A stretch of 64,000 bases of DNA. Origin: Papiliotrema nemorosa. Taxonomy: Eukaryota; Basidiomycota; Tremellomycetes; Tremellales; Rhynchogastremaceae. The stretch lies in contig JASKOT010000014.1 in assembly GCA_032158125.1 (NCBI GenBank), positions 248,001 to 312,000 of the forward strand, in the 5' to 3' direction. Below the pieces are notes generated by a model. The model was given only the letters and a program-made list of their open reading frames with translations. It was not told the origin of the DNA and ran no database searches. The position numbers and the translations under genes were made by a program. Shown here one piece after another: positions 10,938 to 22,602 of the stretch (position 1 is the stretch's first letter; each line of letters starts with the position of its first letter).

Positions 10938-12420
10938 ATGTCCGCCCCGGAGATCCACCAGCTTTCGGTCGAACCCCTGACCGGTGTCGCCTTCAGCCCA
11001 GACCGAAGCCGTGCGTAGACTATATCTGCCCTTGTGCTGCTGGCTAATCAGAATCAGAGGTCGCTGTCAGTCCGAATAGCAATGAGGCTCACATCTACAC
11101 CAAGTCTGGAGATGGCTGGGAACACACTCAGACCTTAGCCGAGGTGTGTAGGCTAGACTCGCCTCGGGCGATGACTGACAATACAGCACGACAAGCTGAT
11201 CACTGCTATCTCGTGGGCGCCCAACTCGAACAGGATCGTAACCTGTTCTCAAGACCGAAATGCATACGTCTGGACGCCGACCGAGACTGGATGGAAGCCA
11301 GCATTGGTCTTGTTGCGTATCAACAGGGCTGCAACTTGCGTCAAGTGGAGTCCCAACGAGGACAAGTTCGCCGTAGGCAGTGGATCAAGGTGAGTCTTCT
11401 CTCGCTGCTCGCTGTATGACCTACAGCTCACCTTCAGAGCTATCGCTGTTTGCTACTTTGACGAGGAGAACGATTGGTGGGTATCAAAGCACATCAAGAA
11501 GCCCATCCGATCGACTGTCCTTGGGCTAGACTGGCACCCCAACAACGTTCTGCTCGCTGCCGGAGCAGCCGATTCCAAGGCTTACGTCTTTTCGGCATTC
11601 GTCAAGGGAGTCGACGCAAAGTGAGCTGGCGCACGTTTCTTCGATCCATGGCACAGCTGAATTTTAGACCGGAACCAACCGCTTGGGGAGAGAAGCTGCC
11701 TTTCGGAACGATCTGTGGAGAGTTTTCCAGCCCGAACGGCGGTTGGGTGCACGACGTCGCATTCTCCCCATCAGGCAACGCTCTCGCCTACGTCAGTAAG
11801 TAATATTCTCCAGCACATACGAAACTGTCACTAAGTATATAGGCCATGACTCGACCATCAGCGTTGTCTACCCCTCCGCGCCCGGAGAACCCCCCGCAGC
11901 ACACGTCTCGGTCCGATTGCCAAGTTTGCCATACTTGTCCTTGACCTTTACTTCCGAATCCCAGCTCATCGCTGCTGGTCACGACTGTCAACCTGTCGTT
12001 TACACGGGTGATCACTCGGGATGGACCCTTTCTCACTCCCTCGACGACCCGTCCGCTTCTTCGTCTAGACTTACACCCTCCTCGACCGGCTCTCGAGTGC
12101 CTTCCGGTGGGGTTGGTCGACTCAACAACGAAGCTTTCAACCGATTCAAGGCTGCCGATTCGAGAGGTCAAACGGGTCCTCCCGTTCCCGGCCAAAAGCC
12201 AAGCTCGTCCGGTATCGCCGTCGGCGCCGATGGACTTCTCTTGACGGTCCATCAAAACTCCATCACCTGGATCCAGCCCTACGAATGGAGCTCCAACGGA
12301 GACGTCTCGAAAGTCTCTACCGCTGGGCGAGATGGTAAATTGGTCATTTGGCCTGTTGTTGGCAAACCCGCTGGTGGCGCTGGAGGTTTGGCGAACAGAA
12401 TGAGTGGTCTGCAAATGTGA
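10938..12420 (+). CDS. ARC40: Arp2/3 complex 41-kDa subunit (WD40), ARPC1/Arc40
   Basis: Starts [20 protein letters not shown] and ends at 12420 with ANRMSGLQM. About six exons with introns of roughly 40-50 nt. WD40-type repeats are evident: [31 protein letters not shown] with [62 protein letters not shown] and a final DGKLVIWPV. The insertion between blades 6 and 7 ([16 protein letters not shown] segment) is characteristic of ARPC1 rather than generic WD40 proteins. It is a core subunit of the seven-protein Arp2/3 complex that nucleates branched actin at endocytic patches. Length (about 385 residues) fits the family. Confidence 0.93.
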
Positions 12421-13035
12421 GATGGGAAGTCTGAGAAGGGATTGTCCGGGTAATCAGAAAGTGGAAATGCAGGAACTCTTGAATCTCAAGGAAGAACCTG
12501 GGGTGGAAATGTGAGGCTGACGCGTGCTTCTGACCGCCAAGACTCTAACTTCTGACAAGAGGCGCAGGACAAGTTAAAATAGTCTCGACGACAAAGGGTC
12601 ATCATGATCGATCGCAAGCGATATACTCAATGGCTGTCTGGTTCGTATGACATGCTCAAAACCGGGGCGCAGGACATGTGCGATCGAGCACGAAAACTCG
12701 ATGGCGATGCGGGCATTGTTCGTCTTCTGCTGCGTCTTGAAACGTTTCCTCACAAGGTGATTAGGCTGATGATAGCCGGCATTCTCAGCGTCATGACTCA
12801 AAGCTTCGGCGAACATCACCTTCGATCCTTTATGCTCGACTCCACGCGTCGTTCTCGCTGGAAAAGTTCTGATATTCAGAGAGAAGGTGCTAGTGGCTTG
12901 CAACAGCCATAAAAGCCATGGACCGACGAGGACATCTCCCCACTTCGGTCACTCAACCGTACAACTACATACATTCACCAATTTCACTCATTCTCATCAA
13001 CCCGATACCCCTGAGATTCTTGAAACCCAACCATT
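12421..13035. other. Intergenic region downstream of ARPC1
   Basis: 615 bp. It contains one ATG-started frame (12604-12912, 102 codons, beginning MIDRKRYTQWLSGSYDM) without recognisable domain or introns; I regard it as weak (about one chance in five of being real). Nothing else is supported. Confidence 0.35.
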
Positions 13036-13262
13036 ATGGGTACAGAGACCGTACGTATCTGATCATCGGTCGAGGATCTCATGCTGAGGGTCAGAAACCA
13101 AAGCAGTCGAAGAAGGAAAAGATGGCAGACAAGAAAAAGCTGCATCTTGCCAAAGATCCAGGACAGCATTATGGCAAGGTCAAGAAGGGCAAGAATGGCT
13201 CGAGCCCCACGTCTCTCGCGCAGCCCACCGCGTCAGGCAACAAGGAGAATCACTCGCCATAG
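13036..13262 (+). CDS. Candidate very small basic protein, 56 residues
   Basis: Exon 13036-13050 (codons for MGTET) joined over intron 13051-13106 (GTACGT donor, GCTGAG branch-like site, GCAG acceptor) to 13107-13262 gives 56 residues: a very Lys-rich first half (SKKEKMADKKKLHLAK, YGKVKKGKNG) and a Ser/Pro/Asn tail ending NKENHSP. Splicing keeps the frame exactly and codon choice resembles neighbours. No family recognised; the lysine runs would suit nucleic-acid or ribosome binding, which is speculation. It is convergent with EMI1. Confidence 0.4.
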
Positions 13263-13412
13263 TGAGAGACGATATGATCGATTAGCCAAACTTGCCGTGA
13301 ACGATGTGTATCACCTAGTACCTTGCAGGGATGGAGGACTGTAATTTGTGTCAACATGCATTGTGTCGGTGACAGATTGCTGAAATGAGGTAGTGCATGG
13401 GTACATGATACA

Positions 13413-14044
13413 TTACATAGGCGTATCCACGGGCACATCATCCGCATAGAGCGGTGGAAAGTTCTCTAATGGTTTACTGGACATCAGCAATCCTCTCTAG
13501 CCATCCTTTGCAGATCTTGGCTCACTCTCTGACACTCCAGACATCCTCACTGCTCCCACCGACTCGTCTCTTTGCCCAATATTCCGCTCTACGTTTTATC
13601 CATAGCTCTTTACGATCTTCCATCTCCTCTGATTTCATCGACAGACAATATTTGAAATCTGCCCATTTCCACATACAGTCCCGATATGTCCCGTGTCGGT
13701 AGAGATTACGCAGTTGCGGTCCGAGAGCGTAGCACATGAGGAATTCGTCCCTGTCCAGTCAGCCACACCACCTTGATGACAAGGTCAAAGACTGTGCGCC
13801 TCCAAGTCCGGGTGATGAAGAGATGTAAGAACCGCAAGAAAGCGACCTACATGAGCGACATGCAGCTTGGAATCTCCTCGGTCGTAGGGTATATCTTGGC
13901 TTGATAGGCCTCTTCGTCGTTTAAGGTCTTCTCCCACCTTGTCGGAGTGGGAACCTCCGGCTGAGCAGTTTCCTGAGCCGTTGGGAAGCTTTGAGACGGG
14001 TTGGAAGGACCTGCTTCCGCAGAGGATGAGCTGAACGGCCACAT
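13413..14044 (-). CDS. EMI1: EMI1-like (DUF3128) twin-cysteine protein
   Basis: Three exons (13851-14044, 13526-13750, 13413-13476) sum to 160 residues. The first ~50 residues are Ser/Pro/Gln-rich (MWPFSSSSAEAGPSNPSQS). The DUF3128/EMI1 domain follows: EIPSCMSLM-DEFLMCYALGPQ-LRNLYRHGTYRDCMWKWADFKYC, then IKRRAEYWAKRR and SSEDVWSVR. The paired cysteines (SC..CY and DC..YC) are the family hallmark. The last exon, found from a GTGAGC donor, adds DKPLENFPPLYADDVP, a typical family ending. Yeast EMI1 is needed for early meiotic gene induction and sporulation; the twin-Cys helix pairs resemble proteins of the mitochondrial intermembrane space, so a mitochondrial role is possible. Confidence 0.82.
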
Positions 14045-14237
14045 TGACGGTATGCTTTCGATATGAGCGAGGAGTGTACAGGCAAGAAGTAATCCACACT
14101 GAAAGTTCTGATCCATGCCAATTTCGGATCCGAAATTACTTCGCCCAAAGCCATCATATCCCAAAGTCAACCTCGATTTCTTGTGACCCTCCTAACTATA
14201 CATTGTGGCACGTTGTGCTCTCTCGACTACTCTCACG

Positions 14238-17200
14238 ATGGCAGTCGACGAGGTGGAAACCCTATTCCGCCAGTGGATAGGTCTGGCGACTTCTTCACCA
14301 TCTTCAGACGAGGAAGCCACCCATCTCGAGAAACAAATCACGATTCTCAATACGCTCTTGTGGACAATCGGTAACAGGGATGATCTCCCGGCGCTCATCG
14401 CGCATCAGATCATACGTACTGTTGTTTTATCCGATTTCGGTCTCGCTCAACCATCCCGAGACCTCTGGCAATCCAGTACAGAAACAACGGCGCTCGCCAT
14501 AAAGGTGCACCATCTCACTATTCTCCTCGCTCTGCAGGCTTTGGCTCTGGGCCAGGTAGTCGTCAAAGTTCAAGATGAAGAAGAAGAGCCCGTGGCAGAG
14601 GTGAAGACTCTTTTAGAGTCGCAGGACGACTTGTTCGGAGTCAACACGCTGTTGCTTGATATTTCGTCTAATGGCACTTCCCTTCCCGTCGCCATATTGT
14701 GTTTGGGTTGGGCGGTGGTCTTGAATTCTCTGCCGCCAGAGAGGAGATTTCCAACACCTGGTTTCGGTCCGATGCAGCAAGAATTTGCCATGAGGGCTTT
14801 TGGGACGGAAGCAGGGCTGTTACCTGGATTGGAAGAATTACTGGAAGGACCTCTGTTCAAAGAAATAGGCTCTGCGGGTCTAGCGGAAGGCGAATCACTA
14901 GATCAGGAGATAGCGAGGAGAAAGGTTGTCAAAGGTGTGTTTGAATGATCTCATCTGAGTAAAGAGGTCTAACGTGCAGACCTTCTGATGGGATTATCGG
15001 ACCTGATACGAGTGGACAACATTCAACCTCGGGATAGTCTGCTAAAAGTGTGGATCTCACTATTCTCCGGTGTAAGTTCAACATCTCTGATTCATTCATA
15101 GACGGGACTGATATATCAGGGATCACCGAAAGCATCCGCCATCCTATGCGAGGATTATTGGGCATTCGACTCGCAGTTTACAACCCGCCGGGCCATCCTC
15201 TCACAAGCCGCGTTTCCACAGTCTACTTCATTACTTTTCCTTCTCTCGGCACTTTCAGGACAGGGATCGAATGAACCCGCTTCTCAAGAAGGATTCGAGA
15301 TTGGACCTACTTTTGCGGTTTTCGACGAACTCTCAGTTCTCACCGGTGTGACACTCCCTTTAATCAGTATCGGGGAGTACAGGACTACGGGTCAGGACGA
15401 TGACGGTCGGCCGACTTTGCGTACGGAAAAGGCGATCGTGCTGCCTGGAGGGATCGCCATTGAGGCGGGTACGACAGGTGTCATTATCGAAACCGAGGAA
15501 GGAGCTCGAAGAGCCGTCTTGGACACCACGATCAACGCTTGGTCTTTGATCTTCGACATTCTGCGAGCATCGGTCGGAATACATCCAGCTGTACGACCGC
15601 CCCAGCGTGGTTCCGACTTACACTTGTCGATCGAAGACCTTGGGGTCGAAGATGGCGTGAGCACAATACAGCGATCAGGGTTGAAGCTACTCCCAAACAT
15701 GCTTCATCCGACAGTCGGTTTACCAAAACGTGTTTTGGAGACATTGTCAACTGGTATCGAATCGCCTTCTGTCGCTCTGCTCGAGATCGTGCTGCCAGTG
15801 CTCGATCGGATAAGGGACAGGGAGCTTCTAGAGTACGATGCGGATCTGGCAATCGTTTGTTTGGACATCGTGCGGCACCTCCTTAGCCTGGATGATGCGT
15901 CTGTCTGGACAGCACTCCGGTCCTCCCATTTCTTCGGTGTGCTAGGGAAGAGGAAGAGCATAGCGGCCAATTTGATACATTTGGATGCCAGTCAAGGCGA
16001 CCATCGAGTCACTTTGGCTGTCTTGCGCCTGATCGGCTCCATCGTCTCTGCTACGTCGACCACTCGACTACCCGATGAGCGGATAGTCAAGCCCGCTCTT
16101 CAGCTCTCCTTCACCTCGGTGTGGTCTCTGTTCCAGGGATGGAGGTACGATGACGCGGCGAAACGCTATGAGCTTTTCACTTTCCTCTCGTCTGCATTTA
16201 CCACCATTCTTGCTCATCCCACTGTTAGTGGTAATTCTGGACTGAACGAAGCGGCAGAGTACCTGGTCGAAGTGTTTGTCAGCTCGGGATCGAGCATGAC
16301 TTATAGACCACTGCAGGAAGTCCTGACGCATGGCGTGGATCAAGCGGAGAGGCTGCTAGAACGCGACAGGAGGGAGGATGCCAGTCTGATTATCGAATCC
16401 CTGGAGAACGCTATCTCATTCCTTGCGATATTACTGCGTCTTTCGGTACCTCTTGATGTGCCCTCGACGGCATTGCCCAAATCCTTTCTTTCGGCTAGCA
16501 ACATCACGCCGTCAGGTCAAAAGCTCGTACTGGTCGATGATCTCTTCCAAATGGCGGTATATCCCGGTCTGCCTACCTCGACTAGAATCAAAGTTCTGCA
16601 ACTGCTCAAAACGGTCCTCCTGTCTACCTCATCCGATACTACGAGATTTTCTTTGGCTTCACTGTTGCGGGATGCAAAGGCCACCTGCGCGTCGCTCGCA
16701 GAACTTGCAACGAATGGCGAGACGGACGAAATCAAGGCTTTAACGTGGAGTTTGCTCGGTACGATTGTGTTGGTACAGCCGGGGTGCGCACTCTATTGTA
16801 TCGGTGACAAGGAAAAAGAGATATCAGGTATCTTGGCAAAGGCTGTCAAGATCATCGAAGGGTGGAAGGACCTGGCCAACAACACGCCTCGACTTCTCGC
16901 TTCGATCACGGAATATTTATCGGCTGTTGTCTCCTCGCCGCGAGCCTCCTCTCACATCAAGCTCTTGAGAGATCACACCGCATTCTGGACCACGATCAAT
17001 GATATCTCGAGGCGTAGAATCAACGCTCCGCCAACGTTCCTCCTTTCAATGCACGCGGAAGACTTTGCATTGCGAATCGCAAATTACGCCTATGAAGTCC
17101 AGATCAAGGCCAATACGCTTTCCCTCTTGGCTGCAGAGCTAGCTTTGGTGGCGGACGAGGCGGACAATCGACCTAGCAAGGCTCGAGATCTGGTTGTGGG

Positions 17201-19354
17201 GCTATTCAGGAGTGGTACAGAGCTGTCAGAAGCAACAAATGGAGCAACGCAGTCGAGCTGTCATCCTGACTTGCATCAGACGCAAGGAAGCAAGCTGGCT
17301 GAAGCGGGAGTCAGACTGGATGTGCTCAAATCCATCTCTTTACACGCCGAGCGGGAGTATGGCCTGGCTTACCTATATGGTGTGTCATCCCAAAGATCTA
17401 GCTGATACCAGATGGAGCACCTCTTTTCCCCAATGACGATACCAAACAAGGATCCGTCAATTTTGCTCTCGACATGCTCAATCTCAACTGGTCGATGCTT
17501 GATGCCGATATTGCCGTCACCAAAGCTTTCACCCTCATGGCAGAATCGTCGTTGACATGGACAGACGGCGATCCTATGGTTTCTGGTCCAGCACTCAAAG
17601 CGTCCGTCCAGCTAGCTCAGCTCGTCGCGGGAGAGGAACGAGGAGGCGACGTCATGCTCGCCATCCAGGAACAGCGTTTACGCCTACTGGTCGTCCTGCT
17701 AGAAATGGCATGTTCCGAGGAGGCCACGAATGATCAAGCTCAGCTCGTTGCTATTTGCAATAGTTTGCGACAGATATTGGAGTCGAGCGAGTTTCCGCCT
17801 CTGAGTGCGCTGCGGCACCCTCACTTGCCGGCTTTGCACCAGCCACTACTCCGCATTTTGTCTATCGTCCTACAGGCCATCTCTAGGACGGACACAAAGG
17901 CAATTGATATAGATTCGGCGATTGAGGCTGCAACAGTGTTTATTCTTGGTGCAGCGGACGCTGTCCTTGATACTCTTGTTCGACCGCTCGACGAAGCCAA
18001 GGAGCAGGAAGCATCTGCGGATCTCGGCTCGATTGTTAGCGCCCTATGTGAAGTCACACGAACGCCCAACGCTGCCGTCTGGCTGGACAAGGTGGCAGAG
18101 CACAACCTCGTCAGTCGCAGTTTGGAGATCATCACCAGACTATCCATCAAGAATGATCACGTCCCACCACATATCACTGCGATTCTCCTCTTACATTTGG
18201 CGCTCGCCAGTCATCCTCTATTCGCGGAGAGACTCGCCATTTCCGGTATTCTCCCGGCATATTCTCACAACGCCATCATCCTTGAAGCGGAGCAAGGTCG
18301 TATCGAGGCATCTTCCCCCACTCCAATCAGCAATACCACCCACGGCGCATGGTGCGGTATTCTCACTGTCATCAAAGCGCTTCTTTCTTCTCTCCCTCGA
18401 ACATACCTGTACAACTTTGCCAAAGCGGAGGTCTTGCCTTTTATTCGAGTCGTCACGCCCCAATTCCTCAAATCGCTCTCATGGGAAAGAGAGAGTCAAC
18501 TGTCCGTGCCCACGCTGGACGAACTCGAATTGGTCACGGACGTCACGTACGGCCTGGTACAAGCTACCGGGCCAAACGATTCGCTCCTAGCTGAACTGGC
18601 CAAACCTCTCCTACATCTGCTTCAATCGATCCGATACTCTTTGACCCACCCTAATACTTTGTCAGAACTGTTTGTACCCTCGAGCGAGGAAGAACGGATG
18701 GATCTAGAGAAAGAGCTGGAAAAGTTGAGTGGGTCGAATAATGTCGAGCTACTGGATTACACCAATACACCCGTGATAGCTGGCAGGACGTCGAGAATAC
18801 TGGGCATCACGAGGAGTGTCGTCCTGACATTATTGACCTTGACCGATGGATGGACGACACTGTCTGGGGATGAAGAGTATGGAGAGGGCAAGAAGCTCAT
18901 TCTTGATGTAAGTATATTCTCTGCCCCGTGTCGAGTTTCAAAGGCTGACTGATAGGACGATAACAGGTCGACGTCTGAGGACCCCATTGGTATTCTGACC
19001 GATATATACGCTATCGTCTCCCCTTTGAACGCGAAAATCTACCCTGCCCATGTACCCTCGGCCAGGGGCGCGTTATCCCTGCTGGGTCAATTATCTGAAT
19101 CCACCGCTGTACTCGCGACCGCCCAGACATTATATCGATCTTCCTTCTTCTCGATGGATGACCGGGATGCGGATAACAGTATGGATGTGGACGGACCCAA
19201 ACGTCGGTTGTCGCTTGGTGGGAATCATGGACATTCCCCTGAGAAACTGTTGAGGGAGTTGGCGCAGGACCTCATTGGCGTATTGCCGCTGGAGGGGGTT
19301 AGGTTGTTGGTGAGATTGAGGGAGAAGCTTGAAGGGGTCTTTGAGGACAACTAG
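14238..19354 (+). CDS. NUP188: Nucleoporin Nup188, inner-ring scaffold
   Basis: Five exons (14238-14934, 14980-15071, 15120-17379, 17412-18907, 18956-19354) give 1647 residues, close to the usual size of Nup188. The ATG at 14238 follows a non-ATG stretch in the same frame. The protein is an almost continuous alpha-solenoid of Leu-rich helices with no enzymatic motif. At about residues 380-430 there is a beta-rich insertion (IVLPGGIAIEAGTTGVII, then TTINAWSLIFDIL) resembling the SH3-like domain that interrupts the Nup188 solenoid and is absent from Nup192. The C-terminus (PIGILTDIYAIVSPLNAKIYP, ARGALSLLGQLSES) fits the tail domain. Nup188 is a large nuclear-pore inner-ring subunit that binds Nic96. 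The closest alternative is Nup192. Intron 3 is only 32 nt. Confidence 0.75.
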
Positions 19355-19506
19355 ATAGCCGGGGTAGACGAGAGAATTCGAAAGATAGGATCGGCAGCGT
19401 GTCGAGAGCGAATCATGATAATGTGTCATTTGCATAAGTAACGTCGTTAATGCGTAGAAGAGAGAGAGAAGGAGGTCTCAGGAACTCTTAACAACAGTAG
19501 ACGATA

Positions 19507-21251
19507 TCATGTATATTGCATACTGCCCAAATCCTCCCATCCTTCCTTTTCCAATTCGCTCTTCTCCCCCTGAGCCTCTTCATCTGCTTGGATGTACAAT
19601 CGTCGTAAAGCCCTTTCCCAGATTTTCCAAGGTTCCGAACCAGGTACGAAACGAGCTCTGATGAGGTGCATGATACCCTCTTCAGCCCATGATCCAAAGT
19701 ACGCCATGTAAACCACGTAGATCAACCAGAGTCGATCTCGGAGATTCAGAAGCGAGGTGAAGTGATTATCGGTTTGTACGAACAATCCAGGAGGGCATAT
19801 CACGGTAGAATAGGAGAGGAACCAGGAAAAGTAGCGTCTTCGAATGCTGGCGAGGGTTTGATCTATCCTATCTAGAGGTCTAGTCTGAGCTGCGGAAAAG
19901 AGGGTGGTGAATGAGGATAGGTCCGAGATATCGGTCAAAAGGCCCGGGGCGAGAGTGAGAAAGTGCGCCGGAGTAGGCGATATGACGAGATTGGTGAAAA
20001 AGGCAGGTTCGGAAGTGGTGATTGTGAGTCTTTGCGAGGTTCCGTCAGAGTGTGTTGGGCCAAGGTTGATGTCGGGTTGGGCTTTGGTCCGGAACAGGAC
20101 AGACAGGTGGATTCCCAATTCCTCGATCCGCCGTTCGAGTACCGGTAACAAGACCTTCCTGAGCCAGACTTCTGACGAAGCAAGCTCTTGCAAGCCGATA
20201 GTCCGCCCCACTTGATCTTGATAATTCTCAGGCGGGTTCCATCCAGCTTCATGTCCCAACCGCCTAGGTTCCGGTCTGGGGAACATGGCAAGCTTTTTCA
20301 GATATTGCAGGATATACGCATGGTATAGCGTTCTGGGTATCGTGAGGAACAAAGTGAATGGCCATCGAATCAATGCGAAAGCGATAGAATGAACATGGGC
20401 TTGATCAAGTGGGATAGATCGGTATTTCGGGTGTGAAGCAACTACCGCGGTGAGTTTGGGAGTCTTGTCCGGGGTCAAGAGTCGCAAGAAGACTTTCCAT
20501 TCCGTATGAGCAGAGTGAGGTATGTTTGAAGGGAAAGGATCGATAATGTCCAGCCGATAGAAACCGTTGCGCGAGCTGAACGGCGATACGTGGAATGTTC
20601 GAGGGAAGACCCAAGCGTGGTCATATGTCTTGTTTGGTTCCGCGGCGTATTCGGAGTTCCGCTGCAGGACATAGGTGTGTCTTTAATAAGCATTCACAGA
20701 ATGAAGGTTGGAAATAAAGCTCACTTTTCGCCAAAGGTATTGTGTACTTCCAGTATGACACACGATAGAGCCCGCTCTGGCGAGTAGACGAACCATACCG
20801 ACAATGGGTTCAAGCCTTCGAAGCCAAGGTAGCTAGGCATCGAGACCATCCATGCTTTACCAACGGCGTTCTTTTCCAAGCCATGCTCCACCAACAGCTT
20901 GTCCAGCTTCACTCGAAGACTCCCAGGTCCAGGTGTGAGGTAGTTCAAGCTCCTCAGCCCAAGGATCTTAGTCCATGGGCTTCCACCGTATGTGAACAGT
21001 CTCCCTGGGAGATCGAGCGAGCCAGAGTGAAGGTCATCGATATCTACTCCCAGATAGAGGAGTGGATAGGAGAATGCATGTTTAGCCGGAGTCGGAAGCA
21101 GCCTTGCATGAGAGGTGTACGAGGGAATGAGGACCGATGGGAGGCTATCGGGCGACCTTGAACTTTTCCTTCTCGGCGTCGAGAAGAATGCGAGAGAGGC
21201 ATAAGAGATGGGGAGGAGGGAGGCTACGAGCAGCCATGATATCAAAGTCAT
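19507..21251 (-). CDS. DUF1365 family protein with N-terminal membrane anchor
   Basis: Two exons (20725-21251, 19507-20680; intron 20681-20724, 44 nt) give 566 residues. The N-terminus MTLISWLLVASLLPISYASLAFF is a signal anchor or signal peptide. The DUF1365 (PF07103) core follows: ARLLPTPAKHAFSYPLLYLGVDI, a GYEGLNPLSVWF-type motif (here SYLGFEGLNPLSVWFVYSP), VILEVHNTFGEKHTYVL, and KTYDHAWVFPRTFHVSPFSSRNG, all typical in that order. Further on are HSIAFALIRWPFTLFLTIPRTLYHAY (a second membrane-associated stretch) and a Trp/Tyr-rich C-terminal part. The biochemical role is not established; bacterial relatives often sit beside cyclopropane-fatty-acid synthase and FAD-dependent oxidoreductase genes, hinting at lipid modification. 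The TATGTCC..CAG site was rejected as acceptor in favour of TTAAAG, which preserves KHTYVLQ. Confidence 0.85.
20681..20724 (-). other. Single short intron of the DUF1365 gene
   Basis: Donor GTGAGC, acceptor AAAG, 44 nt. Splicing joins HNTFGEK to HTYVLQRN, the exact spacing of the DUF1365 core; unspliced sequence hits a stop. Confidence 0.75.
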
Positions 21252-21678
21252 GATAGAGCCATACCTGGGATTGATCAAAGAGTACCGATGTACAATACCT
21301 CACCGCCAGGAACACGAGGCCAGACGTCAACGGTAGTGTAAACAGCTGGGCCCCCACACATGACAGGCACGTGGGGTCGGGTGGCAAATGAAGACACGCT
21401 TCACCCATCGAGTGCCACACTCAGTTGAATCTGCGGTTTCATCGAAATTTCCGGCAAACGCCGCCGAATTCACGCGCGGTGGGCAGGGGGGGGAGTATTC
21501 GACAAAGTCGACGCAGGATGTTGCATCTGTAACAACGCCAAAGGTGAGTCTCACAAGGTATCATAGCCAGAGTACCATACTGACCCATCCTCAGTCAGCG
21601 GCATTTTTCAAGCAAAAGCACCTCGATCCTCACCGTCCACTTTTGTCTTTCTTTTATATCTAAAAGTTTGATATCAAA
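21252..21678. promoter_or_regulatory. Divergent promoter region, DUF1365 gene / RPS10
   Basis: 427 bp between opposing starts. A G-run of eight (near 21487-21494) and, directly before the RPS10 start, a long pyrimidine tract (about 21640-21660) are visible. Pyrimidine-rich leaders are typical of fungal ribosomal-protein mRNAs. Confidence 0.45.
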
Positions 21679-22240
21679 ATGATCATCACCAAGCAAAACC
21701 GACGAACCGTTAGTCTACTCGAGACAGGCATTCCTGAACGTTTGTTGATTCTTCCAGATCTACGAGGCTCTCTTCAAGGAGGGTGTCCTTGTCGCCCCCA
21801 AGGACTTCAACAAGCCTGAGCACCCGGACATCCCATCCGTCCGAAACCTCGAGGTCATCAAGGCCATGCAATCCCTCACTTCCAAGGGATTCGTCAAGAC
21901 TCAGTTCTCTTGGCAATGGTACTACTACACCCTCACCGATGAGGGTTTGGCCTACCTCCGAGAATGGCTCAACCTCCCTTCGGAGATTGTCCCCCAGACT
22001 CACATGAAGCCCGCTCGACCTGCTGGTCGACCTGCCGGTTACGGTGCTGGAAACCGAGAGGGTGGTGCTTACCGAGCTCCTCGAGGTGACCGAGAGTACC
22101 GACGACGAGACGACGCCGGAGAGGACAAGGAGGGTGCCGGTGCTTCTTACCGACCCGTGAGTGATACAATGGCCCTTTATGAGTTGTTGCTGATCGTGTA
22201 GCGATACGGTGGTGTTGGACGAGGTGCCCCTGCCTCGTAA
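21679..22240 (+). CDS. RPS10: 40S ribosomal protein eS10
   Basis: Three exons (21679-21708, 21758-22156, 22202-22240) give 155 residues. It begins [19 protein letters not shown], followed by [36 protein letters not shown] and [23 protein letters not shown], the winged-helix S10_plectin domain that is diagnostic of eS10. The tail is Arg/Gly/Pro-rich ([29 protein letters not shown]) and ends [12 protein letters not shown]. eS10 is in the 40S head near the mRNA entry channel and is a target of stalling-associated ubiquitination in other eukaryotes. The first intron comes after codon 10, a common position in ribosomal protein genes. Confidence 0.97.
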
Positions 22241-22602
22241 ACGCTCTAAAGCAGATAATGCTGTTTACGAGAAGGGCAGTAGGATGTGGGTATATACGTC
22301 TATTCTTTCCGGGTCTGGCCTATGTATCCCATCTTGCTTGAAACATTTGTTTGCTGCTTCTTGTCATGTCTTTAGTCTCCCTGCGCGAGTCGTCCCTTGA
22401 GCCAGAAATTGTACCATTTGAGTCTGCTTCTCGACAGACACTCCCTTGCTGCACCTGTATCAGCTGTCCATTTGAAGCTGACGCTCCTTCAATCAGGCGC
22501 TCTCGGTTACTCGAGACAAAATTTGATTCCGCTTCCTGAAACCCAAGCCTCGACAAATTTCTCGTCCATGAACTGCTCTTCTTACCTTGTCCTTCATTCA
22601 CC
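22241..22602. other. Intergenic region RPS10 to RPF2
   Basis: About 360 bp holding the RPS10 3' end and RPF2 upstream region. No other feature supported. Confidence 0.4.

Noticed and set aside
11788..12414. 208-codon minus-strand open frame
   Set aside because: Antisense shadow of the last ARPC1 exon; the plus-strand WD40 reading is unambiguous.
12574..12903. 109-codon minus-strand frame
   Set aside because: No ATG start and no domain; it overlaps a weak plus-strand ATG frame of equal size, so neither is supported.
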